From Shouchella oshimensis (GTDB lineage: Bacteria > Bacillota > Bacilli > Bacillales > Bacillaceae_D), in NCBI RefSeq assembly GCF_002019765.1, contig NZ_KV917380.1:3581278-3645277 (forward strand): a DNA stretch of 64,000 bases. The letters are read 5' to 3'. Positions within the stretch are counted from its first letter, which is position 1. Every line of letters starts with the position of its first letter. Below, one piece after another: positions 26,466-33,472 of this stretch. A model generated the notes under the pieces. That model had not been told where the DNA came from. It ran no database searches and was given only the letters and a program-made list of their open reading frames with translations. Position numbers and translations under genes: made by a program.

Positions 26466-27494
26466 CTAAGGAAACGGTATAAAATTAAGCTCTCGGTTAA
26501 GTGAACAGTTTGTTGCGTTCTCTATATAAAGATAAATATCTTCTTTGTATTTTGATGGGTTCATATGGGGAAACCAATTTAAATCTAGAACTTTCGTGAC
26601 TTTTAAATGTTCATTCATTCGTTTTGATGGAATAGCAACAATTAGTGGGTTTATTCCGTATTGTCTATTTAGTTGATTCGATAAATCTTGTATATTAACA
26701 ATCTCTTCCTTCGTTTCATCTACTTCATCTCTGATAATACTTACTGGAGAGCCTTCAAGATAACTATACAGCTTTTTCAATTCCTCAGGAGTCAATGAAT
26801 CAAAATCTGCATGGTATTTATCTTTTGGGAGCTGTTCAGACGATTCTTTATTTGTATACTTTGAGAATTCAACGGCGAAATATTGTAACATTTCTTGCAA
26901 AGCTTTAACCGCAGCCTTTATGACATTTGATCCTGTACCCATACCAACTACCTTATTCTTATTACCATAACCAATTGCAAGTATCACATAAACATCGTCA
27001 ACCATAGAAATATTGAAAAATTTCAACTCATCAATATAATTAAACAGGTATTTCTGATAATTTTCAAAAACAGGAGATTTCGTCTTAATTATTAGTTGTG
27101 TCCCCAACGATTGAGAAAGATAATTAAAGAGTAAAGATTGCCTTTCTAAAAACTCTAGAAACGAACTTTTTATAGTGTAGCTTGATTGATAATGTGAAGA
27201 CATTCCACAAGAATCTACGAATTGATCTTCAAATACGACTTGCCCTGATGGCACCTGATGCACTCTTCCATCTATTAGGGAAACTGCATTTAAATCCTTT
27301 GTACTAATTGAATTCGAATTAACAAGGACTTCCCGTTCAAAAAATTCCCCTAATGTACTCACGATGTTGTTAATTGCGTACGGTAAAACACATTCATAAG
27401 ACTTTACGTCCACTTTCTCGTTTTTTAGTATAAATATATTACTGTGATGAGATTGAAAGTGATCACGATTTAACGCCAGTGTAATTCGATTCAT
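26466..27494 (-). CDS. YcaO-domain protein 2 (azoline-forming cyclodehydratase)
   Basis: A 342-residue YcaO-family protein. In this family, ATP activates the peptide backbone so that Cys, Ser or Thr side chains cyclise to azolines. Weak but ordered YcaO motifs are visible: VSTLGEFFEREVL, SSFLEFLERQSLLF (the E..ER helix), and VVGMGTGSNVIKAAVKALQEMLQ. The C-terminus ends FIPFP, like the proline-rich tail of azoline-forming YcaO proteins, which places catalytic residues in the active site. This is the better candidate for the active cyclodehydratase of the two. Confidence 0.75.
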   Translation of the reverse strand: MNRITLALNRDHFQSHHSNIFILKNEKVDVKSYECVLPYAINNIVSTLGEFFEREVLVNSNSISTKDLNAVSLIDGRVHQVPSGQVVFEDQFVDSCGMSSHYQSSYTIKSSFLEFLERQSLLFNYLSQSLGTQLIIKTKSPVFENYQKYLFNYIDELKFFNISMVDDVYVILAIGYGNKNKVVGMGTGSNVIKAAVKALQEMLQYFAVEFSKYTNKESSEQLPKDKYHADFDSLTPEELKKLYSYLEGSPVSIIRDEVDETKEEIVNIQDLSNQLNRQYGINPLIVAIPSKRMNEHLKVTKVLDLNWFPHMNPSKYKEDIYLYIENATNCSLNRELNFIPFP

Positions 27495-27530
27495 TAAAAA
27501 TCCATGATTTCTAATAATGAGCCCACCTCT

Positions 27531-28520
27531 CTATAACAAGATACATTCTGGTGTGTTCCTAATATCTTGCTTTTTAATGTTATAAATTTGGTTAATTGCT
27601 CGATTAAATCCACTTAGGATGTACTTCTTCTGTGGTAAACAATTATATAGATTTTTCGAAGCACACTTAATTGTCAAATTATCATCAGCACCAGGTAATA
27701 CATGGTAATCAATTGATGTAATCCAAGAATCAACTTCAATATCTGGATTATTAGAAACCTCTAGCGGCTTTTCTAAACTTAAGCTCTCTGATAGATAGTC
27801 GACATATTTTACTACACCCTCATGAAATTTATCACTATAATTATTTAAATGCGACAAAGGGTTATTTCGGATTTGCCATTCAATAGTATATGCTTCAGCC
27901 AACGCTGTACGGAAAGCAGTATAGAAATCTGAATCTAAAGCAACCCCGGATGCTTGAATTCTATTATTAGCAATTAGAATAACAAATACGGTTACACAAT
28001 TGGTAATGTTTTTGGAGAAAAACATTTCAATTCTCTCGCTATAAAAAGCAAATGAGTTGATCAGTCTATGTAAATCGTTATTGATCATGACCTTAAACCC
28101 TAATTTCTTATACCAAAACAAATACATTTCATTTTTCTCTAATAGCTCAGTTAATGCTTTTTTCTTAATATCTACAGAACATAACCCTGATGCACTTCCG
28201 GTCGTGTCACTGTGGCCATAGAAATTGCTTTTACCGTAACCAAAATCTGTTGAAAATCTTTCAATTTCGCTTTGCCTAACATGATTATATGCCTTTACTT
28301 TAATGTTGTTTAAGTTTGCGAAGCCCATTCTTCGCCTTTCAAGATGCTCTTGATATGCCTTAATTAAAGATATGTGCTTTTTCTTGTCTATTCCTGTACT
28401 TGCTGATGGCGTATTCCCTTCGACTGTTTGAACGCTGCCTAAATTGGTGTATGATATATATGGATTTACTAGAAAGTCATTCACGACTGTCCCATAATTT
28501 TTTTTACCGGTAAATATCAT
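27531..28520 (-). CDS. YcaO-domain protein 1
   Basis: A 329-residue divergent YcaO protein. Motifs visible are TPSASTGIDKKKHISLIKA followed by EHLERR, then GSASGLCSVDIKKKALTELLEKNEM, then ASGVALDSDFYTAFRTALAEAYT. These correspond to the repeated nucleotide-binding helices of YcaO enzymes. It lacks the proline-rich C-terminus seen in YcaO 2, so it may be a partner or scaffold. Its start overlaps the stop of the upstream oxidase gene by four bases (ATGA), which implies co-translation. Confidence 0.75.
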   Translation of the reverse strand: MIFTGKKNYGTVVNDFLVNPYISYTNLGSVQTVEGNTPSASTGIDKKKHISLIKAYQEHLERRRMGFANLNNIKVKAYNHVRQSEIERFSTDFGYGKSNFYGHSDTTGSASGLCSVDIKKKALTELLEKNEMYLFWYKKLGFKVMINNDLHRLINSFAFYSERIEMFFSKNITNCVTVFVILIANNRIQASGVALDSDFYTAFRTALAEAYTIEWQIRNNPLSHLNNYSDKFHEGVVKYVDYLSESLSLEKPLEVSNNPDIEVDSWITSIDYHVLPGADDNLTIKCASKNLYNCLPQKKYILSGFNRAINQIYNIKKQDIRNTPECILL

Positions 28521-29179
28521 TTTTTCTCACCAATGAAGATGGTCTTAATGTGGAATTGTTTTCGAAGGTTTAGTCCTAATACGTAGGTCCATGGCTGGTC
28601 AGGAATAAATATAGTTCTCAACCAATGCACAAGCGTCAAATGACTCGTCACTTTTCCAAACCATTCCCCTATTTGAACCAATCCATCTCTATAACCTTGT
28701 CTACCTAAAATAAAAACCGCTTCTTCTATGCTAAGAAAAAAACTAAGAGACAAATGAAATTCTCGCCGAATAGGTTGAAGTAATTCAACTGAATCGTCAA
28801 TTTCCTGATATTTCACTAGATATCTGTTTTCAAAATCAAATGTGTAAAAACCTGTTTCAAGTTCAAATTGATCTTTGAATACACCTAATACTGGAAGCGT
28901 GAAATTTAATGAGTCAGTATCTATATAGTGTTTTAAAACATTAGTAATATGCCACAAACTCTCATGCAATTCATCAAAAGAATAACGTTTTAAGAAAGTG
29001 TCTGCATGTATCACTCTTCCTCTTTTTTCTTCAATCCAAGTGCTTCTAATTTCATCTTTACCTAATACACTGTTAATGTCTGTAATGCGCGTTGTATTTT
29101 GATGAAATTTCAACACATCGTTTAGTGCTTTATCATCAAGTAACATACTTTTTGCTTCATCCCAATAGTTACTACTCAT
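28517..29179 (-). CDS. SagB/McbC-like FMN dehydrogenase (azoline oxidase), short form
   Basis: The protein has the N-terminal FHQNTT motif typical of SagB-type dehydrogenases, a central LPVLGVFKDQFELETGFYTFD block equivalent to the family's rVeGlepGlY region, and RQGYRDGLVQIGEW matching the KYGERGYRYALLEAGH region. It would oxidise azolines to aromatic azoles. At about 220 residues it is shorter and more divergent than typical SagB. I prefer the ATG at 29179 over the GTG at 29188; both are close to the previous stop. Confidence 0.62.
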   Translation of the reverse strand: MSSNYWDEAKSMLLDDKALNDVLKFHQNTTRITDINSVLGKDEIRSTWIEEKRGRVIHADTFLKRYSFDELHESLWHITNVLKHYIDTDSLNFTLPVLGVFKDQFELETGFYTFDFENRYLVKYQEIDDSVELLQPIRREFHLSLSFFLSIEEAVFILGRQGYRDGLVQIGEWFGKVTSHLTLVHWLRTIFIPDQPWTYVLGLNLRKQFHIKTIFIGEKK

Positions 29180-30005
29180 AGCAATCACACATTTCCCAGT
29201 GATAAGTTAAATCTTCTTGCTTTGTCCCTTGTTCAATAGAAAACTCATATGCTTTATTAATAAAATGATCAACATCTTGTTCAAATTTGAAATCTCTTAC
29301 AATGCTTTCGATAGCGGGTAACAGATCATTTGCACTGAGCTTTGATTCAACATTAAAATGCGAGACTCTACGATAAATTAAGTCGATTATGGTTTGGAAA
29401 TTTGGTCCACTCCCGGTAACTTCACCTCGGAGTTGGGTTTCTAAACTATAATAAAAGCATTTTGGACAAGGGTTCTTCCACTTGTCTTTACTATAATGAG
29501 ACACATAAATGCTGTGGTTGTAATAAAACATCACCTTAATAATTGCCGATTTTTGTTTAATATCATTAACAACTTCAAGAAACTCTTCTAAGATAAATGG
29601 ATTCAAAAAGATAAAAACTAAATCACCATCTCCTACTTCATGTGTCTCTTTTAGCGATGATTTTAGAAAAAATCGATTTGAATCAAATAGGTCTTCTACA
29701 AGATAATTAAAGGTTTCTGTCATTTTATCGTTATTAGAAAATAAAAAAATATTTTCATAATCTATTGTTGGTTTTTCATAAGAAGAGAATATCCTATTCT
29801 GTAACAAAAATCGACTCACTTCTTCACCCTTATTTGGAAATTGATTAGCCAAATCTTTCGATGATACTGACACAATTCTATTGCTTTCCAAGTCCTTAAG
29901 ATATTGCTTTAATTCTTGATCATTAATAACTACTGTTGATCTCCCTGTTTGAATGACACTCGCTTGTTTTACATCATTGATTAGATATGGGTTCACTTTG
30001 TACAT
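29172..30005 (-). CDS. TOMM leader-binding E1-like cyclodehydratase partner
   Basis: A 277-residue protein resembling the SagC/cyclodehydratase-C group. The N-terminal 90 residues (NPYLINDVKQASVIQTGRST onward) look like the RiPP precursor recognition element that binds the leader peptide. The middle is a degenerate ThiF/E1 Rossmann-like region. PCPKC near 188 resembles the Zn-cluster of E1-type proteins. Its task would be to bring the precursor to the YcaO enzyme. It follows the precursor after an attenuator-like hairpin. AAAGAGGTGCTGAT precedes the ATG at 30005. Confidence 0.68.
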   Translation of the reverse strand: MYKVNPYLINDVKQASVIQTGRSTVVINDQELKQYLKDLESNRIVSVSSKDLANQFPNKGEEVSRFLLQNRIFSSYEKPTIDYENIFLFSNNDKMTETFNYLVEDLFDSNRFFLKSSLKETHEVGDGDLVFIFLNPFILEEFLEVVNDIKQKSAIIKVMFYYNHSIYVSHYSKDKWKNPCPKCFYYSLETQLRGEVTGSGPNFQTIIDLIYRRVSHFNVESKLSANDLLPAIESIVRDFKFEQDVDHFINKAYEFSIEQGTKQEDLTYHWEMCDCYE

Positions 30006-30026
30006 ATCAGCACCTCTTTTTTTAAA

Positions 30027-30061
30027 GAAGAGCACTATTTCAATGTGAAATAGTGCTCTTC
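30027..30061 (-). terminator. 16-bp hairpin (attenuator) between precursor and modification genes
   Basis: A perfect 16-bp stem starting GAAGAGCACTATTTCA with a 3-base loop lies 10 bases after the precursor stop. Only TTT follows on the minus strand before A-rich sequence, so it is likely a leaky terminator or an mRNA stabiliser giving more precursor than enzyme, as in many RiPP operons. Confidence 0.75.
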
Positions 30062-30071
30062 AGTTTTCATA

Positions 30072-30284
30072 TTATTCACCAAATAGTTTTGAATACCGTT
30101 CCTCTTTTTCTACATCTCCTGCCCCTGAGCAGCAGCAGCAACAGCAGCAACAACAACCGCCACCGCCACCACCGCCGCCGCCACCGCTGGCTAATACCGG
30201 ACCTGAGCTAGCGCCAACACCTAAAGATGTCGGATCAAGATCGCTAATTTTTTGTGCTGTTTTACTGTTTGGTTTGATTTCCAT
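30072..30284 (-). CDS. Azole RiPP precursor peptide with Gly10-Cys9 core
   Basis: A 70-residue precursor. Residues 1-33 form a leader with no Cys (starting MEIKPNSKTAQKISDLD). Residues 34-43 are ten consecutive Gly and 44-52 nine consecutive Cys, then SGAGDVEKEERYSKLFGE. Codons alternate (GGT/GGC and TGT/TGC), so the tract is not a simple nucleotide slip. GGAGG sits seven bases before the ATG. The enzymes downstream form thiazol(in)es, so up to nine adjacent thiazoles are possible. I do not recognise a characterised relative; streptolysin-type cores have shorter Cys runs. Confidence 0.9.
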   Translation of the reverse strand: MEIKPNSKTAQKISDLDPTSLGVGASSGPVLASGGGGGGGGGGCCCCCCCCCSGAGDVEKEERYSKLFGE

Positions 30285-30375
30285 TTGTATTCCTCCGTAA
30301 TTTGTTTTTTGTACACTCTGATTATATAAAGGTCGTAAAAAACATGAATTTGGTCTTAGAGGCCAAATACAGCAA

Positions 30376-30410
30376 AAAAACACGAAATCCTCAAAGGAAC
30401 CGTGTTCAGT
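30376..30410 (-). terminator. Terminator of the PlcR-like gene
   Basis: On the minus strand AACACG...CGTGTT with an inner TCC/GGA stem is followed by TTTTT. It separates the regulator transcript from the precursor operon. A second hairpin (ATTTGG/CCAAAT) lies just beyond, at about 30343-30364, upstream of a TATAAT -10 (near 30320) for the operon. Confidence 0.6.
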
Positions 30411-30420
30411 CTGTTATAAT

Positions 30421-30436
30421 TATGAAGATATTCATT
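30421..30436 (-). promoter_or_regulatory. PlcR-box-like palindrome upstream of precursor operon
   Basis: TATGAAGATATTCATT (plus strand) matches the PlcR box TATGNAN4TNCATA at all fixed positions but the last. It overlaps the stop of the regulator gene and lies about 140 bases upstream of the precursor ATG, within the range seen for PlcR-controlled promoters. Confidence 0.6.
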
Positions 30437-31313
30437 TATTAGCACTTAATATTTCCTTTTTTCTTTTAGTTATTGTTTCTATAACGTTTTGCTTGCCTTC
30501 AATTGTAAAAATCACTTCTGCTTTATCTATTGCTTGTATAGCTTCCTCAATATGACTTAGTTTCCAGTGGGTGTAGCCAGATTGATAATAGAAATTCCCT
30601 AAAAGGAACATTGAGTCTTGTGCTCTAATCATTTTTACAGCTGCGTCACAATAAGTTAAGCATTCATTATAGAGTTCAAGATGAAGAAGAATTTTAGTGA
30701 AATTGTAGTGAATCTTTATCTTACTTTTAAAATCTACATTGACGTTAATTCTAAGATCTTCGATTAGACTTTTATATCCATTGTATGCTAAGTCATATTG
30801 CTCCGTTTCTCCATAAATAACACATAGGCTATTCTTTATAGAAAAATCTAACTTTGAATTTGATTTTTTTGATGTTTCTTTTGATTGGAGTGCATGTGTT
30901 AACATTTGAATTGACCCCTTAGCGTCACCTTCAATGTAGTAAAGACAGGTGGCTTCCAACCATAAAAAGTACCGATTACCTTGATCATCGTTAAATAAAG
31001 GGTTATTTTGCTCTAATTTACAGAAATCATTAAGCTCTATGTAATTCTTTTCTTTAAGCATTAAATCTACTTGATGAATTACTTCATTGACATATTCTAC
31101 ATTATCAAATTTTGAATGGTTTATTATATCCTCAACACTGATTCCCATTCGATCGGCAAATTGAACAAGCAAGTAAGATGAAGGAATAACATTCCCCTTT
31201 TCAATTCGACTTATTAATCCTTGGTCACATATACCTGCAGCCAAATCACCTTGAGTTATTCCATACCTTCGCCTAAATTCTCTAATAGCTTGACCAATTT
31301 CAAAACTTTTCAT
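30432..31313 (-). CDS. PlcR-like RRNPP quorum-sensing regulator
   Basis: A 293-residue regulator with an N-terminal XRE-type HTH (about 8-62; YGITQGDLAAGICDQGLISR) and then five or so TPR repeats (about 70-290). Many positions recall B. cereus PlcR, for example IHYNFTKILLHLELYNECL and SMFLLGNFYYQSGYTHWKL in the last repeats. Such proteins bind a reimported peptide and then activate transcription. A PapR-like peptide gene is divergent, and boxes resembling PlcR sites flank both genes. GGGGAGCTTATC precedes the ATG. It very probably controls the RiPP operon. Confidence 0.85.
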   Translation of the reverse strand: MKSFEIGQAIREFRRRYGITQGDLAAGICDQGLISRIEKGNVIPSSYLLVQFADRMGISVEDIINHSKFDNVEYVNEVIHQVDLMLKEKNYIELNDFCKLEQNNPLFNDDQGNRYFLWLEATCLYYIEGDAKGSIQMLTHALQSKETSKKSNSKLDFSIKNSLCVIYGETEQYDLAYNGYKSLIEDLRINVNVDFKSKIKIHYNFTKILLHLELYNECLTYCDAAVKMIRAQDSMFLLGNFYYQSGYTHWKLSHIEEAIQAIDKAEVIFTIEGKQNVIETITKRKKEILSANK

Positions 31314-31332
31314 GATAAGCTCCCCTTTATAA

Positions 31333-31348
31333 TATGACTATATTCATA
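31333..31348. promoter_or_regulatory. PlcR-box-like palindrome between regulator and pheromone genes
   Basis: TATGACTATATTCATA matches the PlcR box TATGNAN4TNCATA except for one position (C in place of A). It is only 20 bases upstream of the regulator's start, and 128 bases upstream of the PapR-like start. Binding could thus activate the pheromone gene while limiting the regulator's own transcription. Confidence 0.65.
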
Positions 31349-31475
31349 ATTGTTACAATAATCAGTAGGTAAAATTCTGTATTTGGTGAAATTTGCGCAA
31401 AAACAGCTATAAACAGAAAATCCCGTCAAATTTGTTTTCTTTTATACTAAAAAAAAACAAAACGGGGGCAATAAC

Positions 31476-31598
31476 ATGAAACAAGTAATTTTAATTTTAT
31501 CTATTATATTTGCATTGCAAGCAGGTTCTTTTGAAGACAATTATCATGCCAAACAAGCAACTATTGAACCTTATAATGACTTACCATACGAACATTAA
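31476..31598 (+). CDS. PapR-like signalling peptide precursor
   Basis: A 40-residue ORF. Residues 1-18 form a Sec-type signal (Lys2, then a hydrophobic run VILILSIIFAL). The C-terminus ends PYNDLPYEH, strongly resembling the PapR heptapeptides of the B. cereus group (SDLPFEH, ADLPFEF and similar). In that system the peptide is exported, trimmed, reimported by Opp and bound by PlcR. A PlcR-like gene is divergent next door. GGGGG and a TATACT -10 (31443) lie upstream. Assignment rests on the terminal motif, signal sequence and neighbour. Confidence 0.85.
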   Translation: MKQVILILSIIFALQAGSFEDNYHAKQATIEPYNDLPYEH

Positions 31599-32372
31599 TT
31601 TTCCGATTTGCTATTTTTACCATTATTTTAACATCTTTTAACGGAAACATCCAGATGCCATATTGATGAACTGCAGACAAGTATTCGTATAAAATAGTCT
31701 GTTGCTAACCTCAGCAAAATTAGTAACTTACAAAAATTAAACAATACTTCTTTCAAATCTATATAAAGAAATAAACAAAAGCTTTAATAAGTAAAAACTC
31801 CTTTATAACTTCAATAAAGGAGTTTTTACTTATTTATGGTTTTAAATCTTCTTCGTTATCTCGATCTGTTGCAGTTCTAAGGACACATCGTAAAGGCTTA
31901 GTTTGATAAAAAAAAGCTGTTTCTTTGCTTTACACAATACGATCATAAAGCTCATGTATGCTTGTTGAGTATTGCGCTTGATTTGCTAGGTTCATGTTCT
32001 TCAAAATGTCCACTATAACCGTTCCCCCATTAAACAAAGTATTACATTTGATAAGAACAATCTGCCAAAAAGCACGAAACGACCAGACTTTTGTCTGGCC
32101 GTTAACGTAACATCTATTCTCTATAAAACAAAATCAGCTTCAAGCCCTAAAACTTGTTCCCTTTGAATTCCTTTAACTCAGATGTAACATTCAACATTGA
32201 ATGGATTTCCTGTTTTGCTGCTATTAGCTTTAATCGCTATTTTTTCACCTGAACGAAGCTTTTGTTCATCTTCTTTTGAGAATGTATAACTCAGACCAAA
32301 TTACTTAAAAAGGCATGTCCAGTGTGTATAACGCTCTGCGGTCTTACACTAAAAATCCCTAAAGGCTTTCGT
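31599..32372. other. Intergenic region with terminator and gene relic
   Basis: Apart from the strong hairpin at 31786-31834, a CCAGAC/GTCTGG hairpin lies at about 32073-32090. On the minus strand about 32178-32300, a frame reads FGLSYTFSKEDEQKLRSGEK and ends NPFNVECYI before a stop; it has no start or ribosome site and is probably a fragment of a lost gene. No intact gene is present. Confidence 0.45.
31786..31834. terminator. Strong bidirectional terminator
   Basis: A perfect 21-bp stem with a 7-base loop, A-rich on one arm and T-rich on the other (TAAAAACTCCTTTAT and its complement). It marks the right-hand border of the peptide-signalling RiPP locus. Confidence 0.85.
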
Positions 32373-33431
32373 TTACGTTGCCAAACCGACGTTATCGTAA
32401 TCTTCTTCTTCCAAGTCACCGACAATTTCACTTAGAATGTCTTCCATCGTCACAAGACCGCTTATGTCACCTTGATCATTTGTCACCATCACCATATGGG
32501 TGCGTGTGGCTTTCATCTTTAGGAAGACATCTTGTATGATCAAAGATTCTTTTACACGTGGAATGTGGTGCAAGTACGAATCGATCCCGTTGGCACGACC
32601 TGCTGCGATACTTGTGAGCATTTCTTTCGTGTTTACAAAGCCAACGATCCTTGTTCCTTCTTGGTTTACAACGGGATAACGGGTGTATCCTTGTTGCTCA
32701 ATGGTTGTTAAAATGTCATCGATCTCCATGTTTTCCTGTAACGTCACGACTTGCTCTTGCGGAATCATGATCTCGCTTAATGTTCGTCCATCAAATGAGA
32801 AGATGTTTTCCAAGTAAGCTAGCTCAGTTTGGTTAATTTGTCCGCTATTGTAACTGTCTGAGACGATAAGCTTCAACTCTTCTTCTGAGTAGACGGTCTC
32901 ATGCCCTGCTGGTTTAACGCCAAACCACCCTAGTAACTTGCGGGCTGATCCGTTTAAAATGCGAATGAAGGGTCCCATGATGACCCCAAACCAGTAAAGG
33001 GGAGGTGCTAATAGAAGCGTCATCTTCTCTGGAAACTGGATTGCAAGTGTTTTTGGCGCTAATTCTCCAATTACCACGTGGAGAAAAGTCACGATAGCAA
33101 GGGCAATGGCGTAAGACATGGCAGTTGCCAATGTGTCTGGGACGCTGTAGTAGTCAAAGACAGGTCGCAGGATATTTTGAACAGTTGGTTCACCTAATGC
33201 ACCTAGCACAAGTGCTGTAATGGTAATCCCAAGCTGACAGGCAGATAGGTAGTAATCAAGCTCATGTGCCACTTTCTTAGCAAGAACCGCTTTTTTGTTC
33301 CCTTCTGAAACGAGCTGATCAAGCCTTGACATCCGAACCTTTAAAATCGCAAACTCTCCACCGACAAACAGTCCGGTCAAAAGAATAAAGAGTGCGACAA
33401 GGGTTAGATTTATACTAATAAATGGGTCCAA
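32373..33431 (-). CDS. CNNM/CorC (HlyC)-family membrane protein, short form
   Basis: This protein has a DUF21 membrane domain (four segments within about 1-190, with ACQLGITITALVLGALGEPT and VIGELAPKTLAIQFPE) followed by two CBS domains (about 205-330). It lacks the C-terminal CorC_HlyC domain present in its neighbour and ends soon after MEDILSEIVGDLEEE. Family members are linked to magnesium or other cation efflux. I choose the TTG at 33431, which aligns with the paralogue's TTG start and has a hairpin between GGAGGT and the start. Confidence 0.85.
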   Translation of the reverse strand: MDPFISINLTLVALFILLTGLFVGGEFAILKVRMSRLDQLVSEGNKKAVLAKKVAHELDYYLSACQLGITITALVLGALGEPTVQNILRPVFDYYSVPDTLATAMSYAIALAIVTFLHVVIGELAPKTLAIQFPEKMTLLLAPPLYWFGVIMGPFIRILNGSARKLLGWFGVKPAGHETVYSEEELKLIVSDSYNSGQINQTELAYLENIFSFDGRTLSEIMIPQEQVVTLQENMEIDDILTTIEQQGYTRYPVVNQEGTRIVGFVNTKEMLTSIAAGRANGIDSYLHHIPRVKESLIIQDVFLKMKATRTHMVMVTNDQGDISGLVTMEDILSEIVGDLEEEDYDNVGLAT

Positions 33432-33466
33432 TTCATCCTTCTCATGTAGAGAAGGGTTCACCTCCG
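33429..33466 (-). promoter_or_regulatory. Ribosome site with internal hairpin, CorC gene 2
   Basis: Order on the minus strand: GGAGGT, GAAC, hairpin CCTTCTC/GAGAAGG (loop of five), ATGAA, TTG. If the hairpin folds, the ribosome site and TTG are brought to about nine bases apart. The same arrangement occurs upstream of the paralogue at 34802-34834. Confidence 0.5.
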
Positions 33467-33472
33467 TATCAT

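Noticed and set aside
30130..30190. GC-rich trinucleotide run as a simple-sequence repeat or assembly artefact
   Set aside because: The codons mix GGT/GGC and TGT/TGC without a regular repeat unit, and the frame, leader and enzyme context all fit a real precursor.
30285..30383. N-terminal extension of the Gly/Cys precursor to a 103-residue protein
   Set aside because: The GGAGG site seven bases before the internal ATG at 30284 fixes the start; the extension covers the promoter and hairpin region and is Cys- and Trp-rich nonsense.
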